The translations under genes were made by a program, and so were the position numbers. Positions 16,264 to 23,484 of a DNA stretch of 23,484 nt are shown one piece after another; the stretch's first letter is position 1; each line of letters opens with the position of its first letter. The DNA is from CBDULQ01 sp965368115 (lineage in GTDB: Bacteria > Pseudomonadota > Gammaproteobacteria > SZUA-229), in contig CBDULQ010000024.1 of the NCBI GenBank assembly GCA_965368115.1, forward strand, positions 1 through 23,484. Direction: 5' to 3'. Below the pieces are notes generated by a model. It saw only the letters and a list, made by a program, of their open reading frames with translations. It was not told where the DNA came from and ran no database searches.

Positions 16264-18273
16264 CTACTGGCGTTCCGAGAGATTGAGGACGTTGTGAAAT
16301 TTTTCAGCCTGACGATCGACTGAACGATACAGGCGCTTGTTATATGCCAGCGTCGGCCAGATCGAGTTCGCCAGGGCCTTCCTGCCCAACGCAGGATCGA
16401 TATTCGCTGCCGGCTTCAATTCCGGCTTGTCGTAAGTAAAATATTCCAGTTTCCGGCCCGGCCTCAGGATCACCACACGGTTCTCTTCCATATAAGCCAG
16501 GTTGTTTGAAAACTGCATGATCGCGCGTCCTGGAATACGATCGATATCCGGGCGGGTGAGGTCGAGCCCGGTCGCCGGAATTTCTGCATCCACCCCGATC
16601 AACGAAAGCAGTGTCGGAGCCATGTCGATCTGGCTTGCGACGCGGGATACCGTTTTAGGCTGGATTCCTCCACCCAGGATCAGGGCGGGTATATGAAACC
16701 CCTGAATCGGCACCAGGTTGGAGCCGAACACCCTGGAATTATGATCGGCTATTACCAGGAACACCGTGTCATTCCAGTAACCGGATTTCTTCGCCTGTTC
16801 GAAAAACCGGCCGATGGCGTAATCCGTATACTTCACCGCATTGTTACGCGTCGCTTTAGGTTGTTCATAGAGCTTGATACGGCCGTCTGGAAATTCGAAA
16901 GGGCTGTGATTCGATGTAGTGAACACTAAACTAAAAAAAGGCCCATTCTGTTGGTAACGCGTAAACTCTCGATCGGCTCGTTTGAAAAGATCCTCGTCTG
17001 AGACACCCCAGGAGCCATGGAATATCGGATTCGGGTAATCTTTCTGGTCGATTGTAGTTGCGAAGCCGTTGCCCGAGAAAAATGCCGCCATATTGTCGAA
17101 CTGGCCTTCACCGCCATAGATAAAGCTGGTTTGATAACCTTCGCTTTTCAGCACTGATGCCAGAGTGAAGAAATGATCCTGCGCCCTGGGCAGCTTGACC
17201 ACACTGCGTGCAGTGGTCGGTAGAAAGCCAGACACCACGGCCTCGATACCACGCACGGAACGCGTTCCCGTAGCGTACATATGATCGAACCAAAGTCCTT
17301 GCCCGGCTAACTGGTCCAACTGGGGTGTTAGCGGCAAGCCGCCCAGCTTGCCGACAAATTCTGCTCCCAGGCTTTCCACCAGAATAATAACCAGGTTTTT
17401 CTTACGACCTGCACTTATGCGGGAATGCTGCCAGTGTAAGGTGGGCAGGCTGGCGGAAATAAATTGATCAGGTGGCAGACCCATCCCGCGACGCACAGTT
17501 TCAATAACCCGATCGTCCGGCATTTTGCCATAAGGGCGCGAGTTCTTTTGCTCATCCAGGAGTTGTGTGGCGGCATAAAAAACCGTGTAACTGGAACTCA
17601 TCGGCAGGGTATTGACCAGGGGATCACTACTGAACGCAACGGTCGCCGGATTGACGGGCCGGTGATCCAGGGTAGAACGAACCGTAGCCACCGAAACCAG
17701 CAATAGCACCGGCAGTGCCAGCAACGCTGTTAAAACATTGATTCTCACGATTGACGCCGAGTCCCGGTGGAAAATTCGATAAAGCCCGTAGACCATTGCT
17801 ATGGTCAGCAATATCGCACCGGCCAGTTGCGGGCCATACGCTTTATACAACGTCGAAAACACTTCCCTTGGGTATTTAAGATATTCGATAAACCAGATAT
17901 TGGGACGTAGATCATATTGATTGATAAATGACGGCGTCGCGGCTTCAATAAATACAAAAACACCAAAACACAAGAGCAAATAAGCCACTAGAATGAGACG
18001 CCACACCCTTGCGCCGCGTTCACTCACACTCATCACCGGCGTCAACAACAATGGCAATACCAGCACAATGCCCAGCATTACCATATCGAAACGAATACCC
18101 TGCAACATGATGTACCATAAACCATCGGCCGCTTCTACTCGAGGGTATTGCCAGGCAACCAGCAACCCTCTGGATACACTGAACAGTATGAGTGAGAGAA
18201 ATACAAATATTAAGACAGGCTTAAGAGACAGGTATAAAGCATGCAGTTGCTTACGAATTGCATCGATGGACAT
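16264..18273 (-). CDS. LtaS/OpgB-like alkaline-phosphatase-superfamily phosphotransferase
   Basis: A 669-residue inner-membrane enzyme with about five N-terminal membrane helices (within 17-170) and a periplasmic catalytic domain from about 290. Active-site elements match lipoteichoic-acid synthase-type enzymes: E300 in VIILVESLGAEF, probable nucleophile T337 in ATGTRSVRGIEA, H456 in TSNHSPF, and D510-H511 in VIADHNSR. In Gram-negatives this family transfers phosphoglycerol or phosphoethanolamine to glycans or glycolipids (OpgB is an example), so lipoteichoic acid is not implied. The acceptor is unknown. A GGAAG lies 8 bp before the ATG. The promoter box upstream is nearly identical to that of eptA, which points to shared control by the ColR-like regulator encoded next. 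Confidence 0.85.
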   Translation of the reverse strand: MSIDAIRKQLHALYLSLKPVLIFVFLSLILFSVSRGLLVAWQYPRVEAADGLWYIMLQGIRFDMVMLGIVLVLPLLLTPVMSVSERGARVWRLILVAYLLLCFGVFVFIEAATPSFINQYDLRPNIWFIEYLKYPREVFSTLYKAYGPQLAGAILLTIAMVYGLYRIFHRDSASIVRINVLTALLALPVLLLVSVATVRSTLDHRPVNPATVAFSSDPLVNTLPMSSSYTVFYAATQLLDEQKNSRPYGKMPDDRVIETVRRGMGLPPDQFISASLPTLHWQHSRISAGRKKNLVIILVESLGAEFVGKLGGLPLTPQLDQLAGQGLWFDHMYATGTRSVRGIEAVVSGFLPTTARSVVKLPRAQDHFFTLASVLKSEGYQTSFIYGGEGQFDNMAAFFSGNGFATTIDQKDYPNPIFHGSWGVSDEDLFKRADREFTRYQQNGPFFSLVFTTSNHSPFEFPDGRIKLYEQPKATRNNAVKYTDYAIGRFFEQAKKSGYWNDTVFLVIADHNSRVFGSNLVPIQGFHIPALILGGGIQPKTVSRVASQIDMAPTLLSLIGVDAEIPATGLDLTRPDIDRIPGRAIMQFSNNLAYMEENRVVILRPGRKLEYFTYDKPELKPAANIDPALGRKALANSIWPTLAYNKRLYRSVDRQAEKFHNVLNLSERQ

Positions 18274-18303
18274 AACTCGGGCTTCCGGACTGAAATAAAC
18301 CCG

Positions 18304-18337
18304 ATCATAAGACGAGGCAGGTTAAAAGAAGGTCAAA
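18304..18337 (-). promoter_or_regulatory. Predicted regulator box and promoter of the phosphotransferase gene
   Basis: On the minus strand: TTTGACCT (18330-18337), TCT, TTTAACCT (18319-18326), a 9-bp gap starting GCCT, then TATGAT (18304-18309). The -10 matches the consensus at five of six positions. Predicted RNA start is about 25 bp before the ATG. Half-site period (11 bp) and distance to the -10 (9 bp) equal those of the eptA box. Confidence 0.72.
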
Positions 18338-18351
18338 TCAAGCCGGAATCA

Positions 18352-20667
18352 TTAATCGTCCATGACTTGCTTGTCTATTAACGGATCATCGTCATCAAAC
18401 CGTCGAATCGTTTGCATACTATATCGAGCAGTCATTCCTTCCTGTTCCAGCCATTGCAGCAACTGCTCACCCTGTAATGGTCGACTGAAGAAATACCCCT
18501 GTGCCTGATGACAACCCAGCCCCCGAAGAAACTCAACCTGCTCTAGTGTTTCCACTCCCTCGGCGATGGTTTCAAGCTCCAGGCTTCCGGCCAGCGCAAC
18601 GATGGCCGAAGTGATAGCCACATCTTCTCCATCATTCGGTAAATCTCGAACAAATGTACGATCTATTTTTAAAGTATCGATGGGCAGACGTTTCAAATAC
18701 CCGAGTGAGGAATAGCCGGTACCGAAATCGTCCACAGACACTTTCACGCCCAATACTCGCAGCTTAGCCAGTTCATCGATAGATGGCGCAATATTTTCGA
18801 TCAACATACTTTCGGTGATTTCCAGTTCCAATGCACTTGAGCCGAGACGATGTTTCTGCAACAGGTCTTCAATGCGCTCAGCAAGTCTGGGCTCCAGCAT
18901 CTGGCGTGCCGATACATTTACCGCCACTCCAAGTTCATGGCCATGCTGCTGCATCTGTGCAACGAATCGACAGGCCTCATTCAGCACCCAGTCACCCACC
19001 TCCGATATCAATCCTGTACTTTCCAGCACCGGTACGAACACATCGGGAGACACGAGCCCAAGCTCTCTGTTGTTCCAGCGCAACAGGGCTTCGACTCCAC
19101 ACACACGGTAGTCGGCCAGCATTACCTTGGGTTGATAATGCAGCTCAAACTCATCGCGCTCCAGCGCATTCCGAAGGCCATACTCCAGCATCATGCGCTG
19201 GCTGGCACTGACGGTCAGATCTGCGGTAAAAAACTGATAACCGTTGCGCCCCAGCTCTTTGGCGCGATATACGGCTGTGTCCGCGTTGCGGCATAAATTT
19301 TCGCTGTCCAGTGCATCTTCAGGAAATACCGTAACACCAATACTGGCCGTAATAACCACTTCCCGCTCAGCCAGCTCCAGAGGTTCGGCGATATGTTCGA
19401 GAATGCTTCGAGCAACACGAGCTACATTATTGACGTCTTCTATCGACTCCAGCACAACTGCGAACTCATCACCACCCAGTCGCGCCACGGTGTCGGATTC
19501 TCGAATACAGAGCAACAGACGCTGACCAACGATCTTCAGCAGGCGGTCACCGACAGCATGACCCAGGCTATCGTTTATATTCTTGAAATTATCGAGCTCA
19601 ACAAACATCAGCACCAGCTTGCTACGATGGCGTTTCGCCTGGGCCAGCGATCGATCGAGGCGCTCCTGAAACAGCGCCCGATTCGGTAACCCGGTTAATA
19701 CGTCATGATTTGCCAGGTAATTCAAACGCTGCTGGATTTCCATATGTTCGGATATATCCTTACCCGTCGACACGAAATGCGTAATCTGGCCGTCCTCATC
19801 CTTGAGTGGCGTGATGGTTTTTTGCTCGTAATAGATTTCTCCGTTTTTTCGCCGATTTATCATCACCTCTCGAAAAGCGATCCCGTTGCTGATGATACGC
19901 CACATGTTTCGGTAAAAGCGCGGCTCGTGCATTCCTGACTTCATTAGAGACGGCGTCTTGCCGAGGACTTCGTTCGCGGTAAAACCGGAGACCCTTTCAA
20001 AGGAATTGTTAACGAACTCTATGGTACCCTTACTATCGGTTATCATCACCGAATCATCGGTTTGCTCCAGGGCACGTGACAATTTACGCATCAATTCGGC
20101 ATTTGCCCGAGTTACCAGATGCTGGGCCCGACGCTGTCGCCAGTGGCCACGCTGAAGCATGCACATAGCAAACAGCAAAATTGTCAGAATTATCAAAATC
20201 GCCAGCAATGCGCCAAGCATCAGGTTTGACTGGTTGTTATCAGGTGAGTCTTTCGTGCTAAAGTCCTGTAGCAAGGCATCGCTCTTCTCCATTGCCACGG
20301 CATACAGGCCGGAATCGCCAGCGGGTAATATCGTTGCTATCAAGGATGAAATGAGTGAAGGCCAGCGTAAATCATATCGAACATCCTGAAACCCGGCCCG
20401 ATGCTCGATCATAATCCTGCCATGATCACAAACCCGGACATGGCGACCTGGGGCATTGACATGCTCACATAACAAAACAACGACGTTCGCCGCCAGGTTA
20501 ACCACATGGGGCTTAAGCTGTAACTCCTGGTAGTCTCGCAAACTGTAGCAGGTCGCCGCCACGGATAAGACCAGCACCATCAGCCTGATTAATAGATGGC
20601 CGAATCGCCTCTGTATTTGTGCCACGGCACACGAACCCAATTTAGTTTTTTTAAAGTCTTTAATCAT
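18352..20667 (-). CDS. Membrane PAS-GGDEF-EAL protein (cyclic-di-GMP turnover)
   Basis: A 771-residue protein with TM1 at about 26-41, a periplasmic domain of about 105 residues containing C67 and C80, and TM2 at about 149-171. Then come PAS (about 195-308), GGDEF (about 315-480) and EAL (about 490-740). The cyclase motif GGDEF (398-402) and its inhibitory site RESD (389-392) are intact, but the usual DLD metal motif reads E357-L-D359. The phosphodiesterase domain has E526-A-L, EITES (616-620), DDFGTGYSS (646-654), KID (667-669) and EGVET, so it looks active. It may be bifunctional or chiefly a phosphodiesterase. There is no clear ribosome site at the ATG. It lies 78 bp upstream of the phosphotransferase gene. 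Confidence 0.9.
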   Translation of the reverse strand: MIKDFKKTKLGSCAVAQIQRRFGHLLIRLMVLVLSVAATCYSLRDYQELQLKPHVVNLAANVVVLLCEHVNAPGRHVRVCDHGRIMIEHRAGFQDVRYDLRWPSLISSLIATILPAGDSGLYAVAMEKSDALLQDFSTKDSPDNNQSNLMLGALLAILIILTILLFAMCMLQRGHWRQRRAQHLVTRANAELMRKLSRALEQTDDSVMITDSKGTIEFVNNSFERVSGFTANEVLGKTPSLMKSGMHEPRFYRNMWRIISNGIAFREVMINRRKNGEIYYEQKTITPLKDEDGQITHFVSTGKDISEHMEIQQRLNYLANHDVLTGLPNRALFQERLDRSLAQAKRHRSKLVLMFVELDNFKNINDSLGHAVGDRLLKIVGQRLLLCIRESDTVARLGGDEFAVVLESIEDVNNVARVARSILEHIAEPLELAEREVVITASIGVTVFPEDALDSENLCRNADTAVYRAKELGRNGYQFFTADLTVSASQRMMLEYGLRNALERDEFELHYQPKVMLADYRVCGVEALLRWNNRELGLVSPDVFVPVLESTGLISEVGDWVLNEACRFVAQMQQHGHELGVAVNVSARQMLEPRLAERIEDLLQKHRLGSSALELEITESMLIENIAPSIDELAKLRVLGVKVSVDDFGTGYSSLGYLKRLPIDTLKIDRTFVRDLPNDGEDVAITSAIVALAGSLELETIAEGVETLEQVEFLRGLGCHQAQGYFFSRPLQGEQLLQWLEQEGMTARYSMQTIRRFDDDDPLIDKQVMDD

Positions 20668-20717
20668 TCACATATCAGGACAGTTGCCGATCAGTAAATA
20701 TTGATTTTTATTTAACA

Positions 20718-20754
20718 AAGCTCTGAATAACTCATCCATGAATAATCAGAGCTT
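20718..20754 (-). terminator. Probable terminator of the chemoreceptor gene
   Basis: A 9-bp perfect stem (AAGCTCTGA with TCAGAGCTT) closes over an inner partial stem (ATTCAT with ATGAGT). It starts 23 bp after the chemoreceptor stop on the minus strand. The T-run that follows is poor (TTTGTT), so termination may be partial. Confidence 0.5.
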
Positions 20755-20777
20755 CCTTAAGACTCAACCACACATAA

Positions 20778-22871
20778 CTACCCAGCCAGCAAATGCCGGT
20801 GCCCATTGAGATGCTCAAGCATTCTTTCTTTGACCGTTTTCAATTCTGCATACCGGTGTCGCGCCTGATCCACATCACCACGATTATTAATTGCCACGAT
20901 GTCACGGGTCAGCTGGTGAAATTTCTCATGTAACTGCTCAATTTCGTTTAACACCCCAGTCGAGCCTTGTCCGGCGATAGCTCCGGAATAAAGCCAGTGG
21001 CCCAATGTACAATGTCGATGAGACAGGAGGTCCTGCTCTGAATATTCGTCCAGTTCACCTTCCAGGTACTCACCCAGATCACGGAAGCTTTTCTCGTGAT
21101 CTTCACGAACTTCGGCAAGATCAAACGTATCTGCCTGCTCACTACTGAACTGGCTCAACACACTCATAAGACTGATCGCCATCTCGGACAAATCTGTACC
21201 GGAACGTGCAATCTGATAAGCTTCTCCGGTCGTCAACTCCGTATATTCCCGGATCACCTTCAGGCTTTCATTCATCTCTGCGCTCACCGCCGATTGCTGT
21301 TCTGCTGCTGCGGCAATCTGGTTGTTCATCAGACTGATATCGTCCATCGCACGGCTAATACTGTTTAAAGCCTGTTCCGCATTGATAGATTCCTGCATGG
21401 CCTCATCTGCGCCGAGACGACCGCGCTCCATCACAGAAATCGCGTCAGTAATGCCCAACTGAAGCTGCTCGATGGTATCTCGGATTTCCTGCGTTGAACG
21501 CTGAGTCCGCTCTGCGAGCATGCGTACTTCGTCTGCCACGACGGCGAAACCGCGACCCGACTCCCCCGCTCGCGCTGCTTCGATCGCGGCATTCAATGCC
21601 AGCAGATTAGTCTGCCCCGCAATATCGCTAATCACATCGGTAATTCTGCAGATGCTGCTACTTTCTTCCGCCAGTTTGTCGACAACGGCCGATGACCGTT
21701 TCACTTCTTCTGCCAGCGAATTCATCGCATCCCGGTTCCGCGCCATAACCTGTTTTCCGGTTGCCACCTGCGCACTAACCTGTTGCGCACGTTCTGCAGC
21801 CTGAGCCGAATTGCTGGCCACTTCATTGACAGTACCCGTCATCTGATTCATGGCCGACACCAGCTTGAAGGTTTCCAGTTGCTGACGCTCCATATGTTCG
21901 GCATTTTTCTGACCGTTCCCAGATAGCCATTCAGCCGAGCCGGCAAGCTGAGTGGCCGACTCGCGGAAACGACCAAACACGGTCCGCAGTCGCGCCTGTA
22001 ACAATTTCAGCGACTGAAACATCTGACCCACTTCATCATTGGTTTCCGCCTCAACTTTTTCACGCAACTCGCCACCGGCCATATCGGCACTGATTTTTAC
22101 CACCTGTTTCATCGGACTGATCGCAGTACGCATCACAAGATAGGTAATCAGCAAGAGCGTGCCAATGATGAAACCGATGAGGCCAAGCGCCATGTTAAAA
22201 CGACTTTGAGTGAATTCCATGATCCAGGCCGCTCCGACCTGATTCTGAACCATATGTTGATTTCCGTTCGATGCCGGCAGACTCGCAGAAGCCTCGGCCT
22301 GCTCCATACCGGCGCTGAACCAGCGCATCTGTTCAAGCATCAGGTCGAGACTCAGTATCCCGAGGACCGACATCAGGCCGCATAACACCAACATGCTGCT
22401 GAGGATGCGTGTTTTGAGACTGACATCGAAAATACTGTGGCGGCGGGGCAGGCGACTGATCTGCTTGGTTAGCAGTTTACGATATACTGATTCAGCCTTC
22501 TGAATACTTCCCGAATCCGGCCGGGTACGCACCGACTGATAGGCCACCACACGATTCCCTTTAACCACGGGTGTCACAAAGGCATCAACCCAGTAATAGT
22601 CGCCGTTCTTGCACCGGTTCTTGACCACGCCTCGCCACGGTCGACCGGCCTTGATGGTTTGCCACAGATCCGCAAAAGCTTCCGGCGGCATGTCGGGATG
22701 ACGCACGATATTCTGGCTCTGCCCCAGTAACTCATCCTCCCTGAACCCGGATACATCGATAAAATCCTGGTTTACATAGGTAATGACGCCTTTTAGATCG
22801 GTTATCGAAACAATGGCCGTTTCCTGGCCATAGACCCGCTCTTGCCCGGTAACCGGTAAATTTTTTTTCAT
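20778..22871 (-). CDS. Aer-like PAS chemoreceptor with C-terminal CZB zinc-binding domain
   Basis: This 697-residue methyl-accepting protein starts at the ATG giving MKKNLPVT, the usual Aer N-terminus; the frame extends 15 codons further without support. The PAS domain (about 18-115) shows N34, RHPDMPP (57-63), and W79 in GRPWRG, at the same numbering as E. coli Aer residues linked to FAD sensing. TM helices lie at about 155-178 and 227-247 around a loop of about 48 residues. HAMP (about 248-300) and a signalling domain follow, with the hairpin IAGQTNLLALNAAIEAARAG from 417. The C-terminal CZB domain (about 585-690) has H592, C621 in HCTLGHWLYSG, and H648/H652, the expected zinc ligands. It probably steers motility by redox or zinc/oxidant cues. 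Confidence 0.9.
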   Translation of the reverse strand: MKKNLPVTGQERVYGQETAIVSITDLKGVITYVNQDFIDVSGFREDELLGQSQNIVRHPDMPPEAFADLWQTIKAGRPWRGVVKNRCKNGDYYWVDAFVTPVVKGNRVVAYQSVRTRPDSGSIQKAESVYRKLLTKQISRLPRRHSIFDVSLKTRILSSMLVLCGLMSVLGILSLDLMLEQMRWFSAGMEQAEASASLPASNGNQHMVQNQVGAAWIMEFTQSRFNMALGLIGFIIGTLLLITYLVMRTAISPMKQVVKISADMAGGELREKVEAETNDEVGQMFQSLKLLQARLRTVFGRFRESATQLAGSAEWLSGNGQKNAEHMERQQLETFKLVSAMNQMTGTVNEVASNSAQAAERAQQVSAQVATGKQVMARNRDAMNSLAEEVKRSSAVVDKLAEESSSICRITDVISDIAGQTNLLALNAAIEAARAGESGRGFAVVADEVRMLAERTQRSTQEIRDTIEQLQLGITDAISVMERGRLGADEAMQESINAEQALNSISRAMDDISLMNNQIAAAAEQQSAVSAEMNESLKVIREYTELTTGEAYQIARSGTDLSEMAISLMSVLSQFSSEQADTFDLAEVREDHEKSFRDLGEYLEGELDEYSEQDLLSHRHCTLGHWLYSGAIAGQGSTGVLNEIEQLHEKFHQLTRDIVAINNRGDVDQARHRYAELKTVKERMLEHLNGHRHLLAG

Positions 22872-22952
22872 CGTTGAACAGCCTCGATCTAAAACCATAA
22901 CACCGAGGAAATGCACCAGTATTACCGCGGCATATCGTTAAAGAATCATCTA

Positions 22953-22967
22953 CAGAAATGATTTCTG
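22953..22967. repeat. Perfect 15-bp inverted repeat
   Basis: CAGAAAT-G-ATTTCTG, two 7-bp arms around a single base, about 82 bp upstream of the chemoreceptor start. It has the form of a dimeric repressor operator. An 8-bp palindrome CTGTACAG abuts it, but the pair does not form a LexA box. Confidence 0.5.
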
Positions 22968-23033
22968 CTGTACAGGCAGTGGCTGGGCCCAGGGGGGGAG
23001 TAATTCCGACAGGGGTGAGATCGGATTTAGCAG

Positions 23034-23073
23034 GTCATCAGGAAGTCATGACACTGTGACAGCCTGTCATGAC
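23034..23073. repeat. Four helically phased GTCAT-type repeats
   Basis: GTCAT at 23034, GTCAT at 23045, GTGAC at 23056 and GTCAT at 23066, spaced 11, 11 and 10 bp. The second and fourth are extended to the palindrome GTCATGAC, and TGACA-GCC-TGTCA (23057-23069) lies between. The spacing of one helical turn suggests a protein binding along one face of the DNA, 135 bp or more ahead of the response regulator. Confidence 0.5.
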
Positions 23074-23164
23074 GATCGGGGGCTTGAATCATCACAACGA
23101 CAATATACATATTTGTACTTAATTTAGTTTAGTATTACCCTAAAAACAACTAGGGAATTATTTC

Positions 23165-23206
23165 ATGAGACGGGAATCTCGAAAGCGTGAGTGTGTAGGA
23201 GTGTAG
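23165..23206 (+). CDS. Candidate 13-residue leader peptide
   Basis: ATG at 23165 opens MRRESRKRECVGV and stops at TAG 23204-23206. AGGGA (23152-23156) stands 8 bp before the ATG. The ORF covers the AGGAG ribosome site of the next gene and ends 2 bp before its TTG. Four of the 13 residues are Arg, using four different codons (AGA, CGG, CGA, CGT). It could couple translation of the regulator to ribosome passage, or be chance: an ORF this short is weak evidence alone. Confidence 0.35.
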   Translation: MRRESRKRECVGV

Positions 23207-23208
23207 TT

Positions 23209-23484
23209 TTGTCTGCTTTTCATATTTTACTCGTAGATGATGACCGTCTGGTCCTCGCCACCCTGGCAAAAGGTCTGGAAAACGCAGGATACCTTGTCAC
23301 CACCGCAGAGTCCGGCGACCAGGCTCTGCAACAAGCCGCTGAAAAGCCCTTTGACCTGGCCATTCTGGATATCTGTATGCCGGGTCAGTCCGGTATCGAG
23401 ACCGCCCGGATGCTACGTGAACGATTCGATATTCCCGGGCTTTTCCTGTCCGCATACAACGAAGAAGACACCGTCCAGCAGGCC
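23209..23484 (+). CDS. Response regulator, N-terminal receiver domain, cut by the window edge
   Basis: 92 codons are visible. The TTG start at 23209 is chosen because AGGAG (23197-23201) stands 7 bp before it and the protein then begins SAFHILLVDDDRLVLATLA. The receiver fold shows the acidic triplet DDD, the phospho-acceptor Asp in LAILDICMPGQSGIETA and the LSAY strand. The wording (LATLAKGLENAGY and FLSAYNEEDTVQQA) is like AmiR/NasT-type regulators, whose C-terminal ANTAR domain binds RNA antiterminator hairpins. That domain would lie outside the window, so this is a guess. The in-frame GTG at 23191 is an alternative start with a poorer ribosome site. Confidence 0.8.
   Translation, partial: MSAFHILLVDDDRLVLATLAKGLENAGYLVTTAESGDQALQQAAEKPFDLAILDICMPGQSGIETARMLRERFDIPGLFLSAYNEEDTVQQA

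Larger units (their letters stand above)
22872..23208. other. Divergent intergenic region, 337 bp
   Basis: It separates the minus-strand chemoreceptor from the plus-strand response regulator. It holds a 15-bp inverted repeat (22953-22967), the palindromes CTGTACAG (22968-22975) and CTGGGCCCAG (22983-22992) with a following G-run, a set of phased GTCAT repeats (23034-23073), an AT-rich stretch (23100-23160) and a 13-codon leader ORF. I found no clear sigma-70 or FliA promoter by eye. Confidence 0.7.

Noticed and set aside
16264..18273. Lipoteichoic acid synthase in the strict sense
   Set aside because: The fold and active-site residues match the LtaS superfamily, but the rest of the window is Gram-negative, where relatives modify glycans or glycolipids.
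18352..20667. CSS-motif redox phosphodiesterase
   Set aside because: Two periplasmic cysteines (C67, C80) are present but there is no CSS motif, and the protein also carries PAS and GGDEF domains.
22953..22975. LexA (SOS) box
   Set aside because: CTGTACAG lacks the 8-bp AT-rich spacer between CTGT and ACAG that LexA sites of gammaproteobacteria need.

Overview
This 23.5 kb window looks like a chromosomal segment of a free-living gammaproteobacterium. The evidence is the lptD-surA-pdxA run, an outer membrane built with LptD and Omp85 proteins, an EptA-type lipid A modifier under a ColRS-like two-component system, and several signalling genes of the gammaproteobacterial type. I cannot name the genus. 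No rRNA, tRNA, CRISPR array, transposase or phage gene was seen, and codon use looks even across the window.

Layout. (1) 1-589: the 3' end of a small multi-pass membrane protein of the PuuD/DUF989 type, closed by a strong terminator with a UUCG loop. (2) 688-4199: a two-gene signalling operon in which a PhnD-type periplasmic binding protein overlaps a hybrid histidine kinase (HAMP-PAS-HisKA-HATPase-REC-REC). No ABC permease or ATPase accompanies it, so the binding protein is probably a sensor subunit. (3) 4251-11031: a plus-strand housekeeping run, argD-argF (arginine synthesis), then lptD-surA (LPS export and outer-membrane chaperone) and pdxA (vitamin B6). pdxA collides tail to tail with a minus-strand gene, overlapping it by 4 bp, so the usual rsmA-apaG-apaH continuation is missing.

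(4) 11028-18337 is the most interesting part. It is a minus-strand envelope block, read right to left: an LtaS/OpgB-like alkaline-phosphatase-superfamily phosphotransferase, a ColR-like regulator, a ColS-like kinase, an EptA-type phosphoethanolamine transferase, and a short Omp85 protein with a single POTRA domain. The phosphotransferase gene and eptA share an almost identical promoter: two 8-bp half-sites 11 bp apart (TTTGACCT, then TTTRACCT), exactly 9 bp, then a -10 hexamer. This looks like the operator of the locally encoded regulator. It suggests that both membrane-lipid or glycan decorating enzymes are switched together, and it moves the eptA start 33 bp downstream of the longest reading frame.

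(5) 18352-22871: a membrane PAS-GGDEF-EAL protein with both catalytic motifs largely intact, and an Aer-like PAS chemoreceptor carrying a C-terminal CZB zinc-binding domain. (6) 22872-23484: a 337-bp divergent intergenic region with inverted and helically phased repeats and a 13-codon arginine-rich leader ORF that ends 2 bp before the TTG start of a response regulator cut by the window edge.
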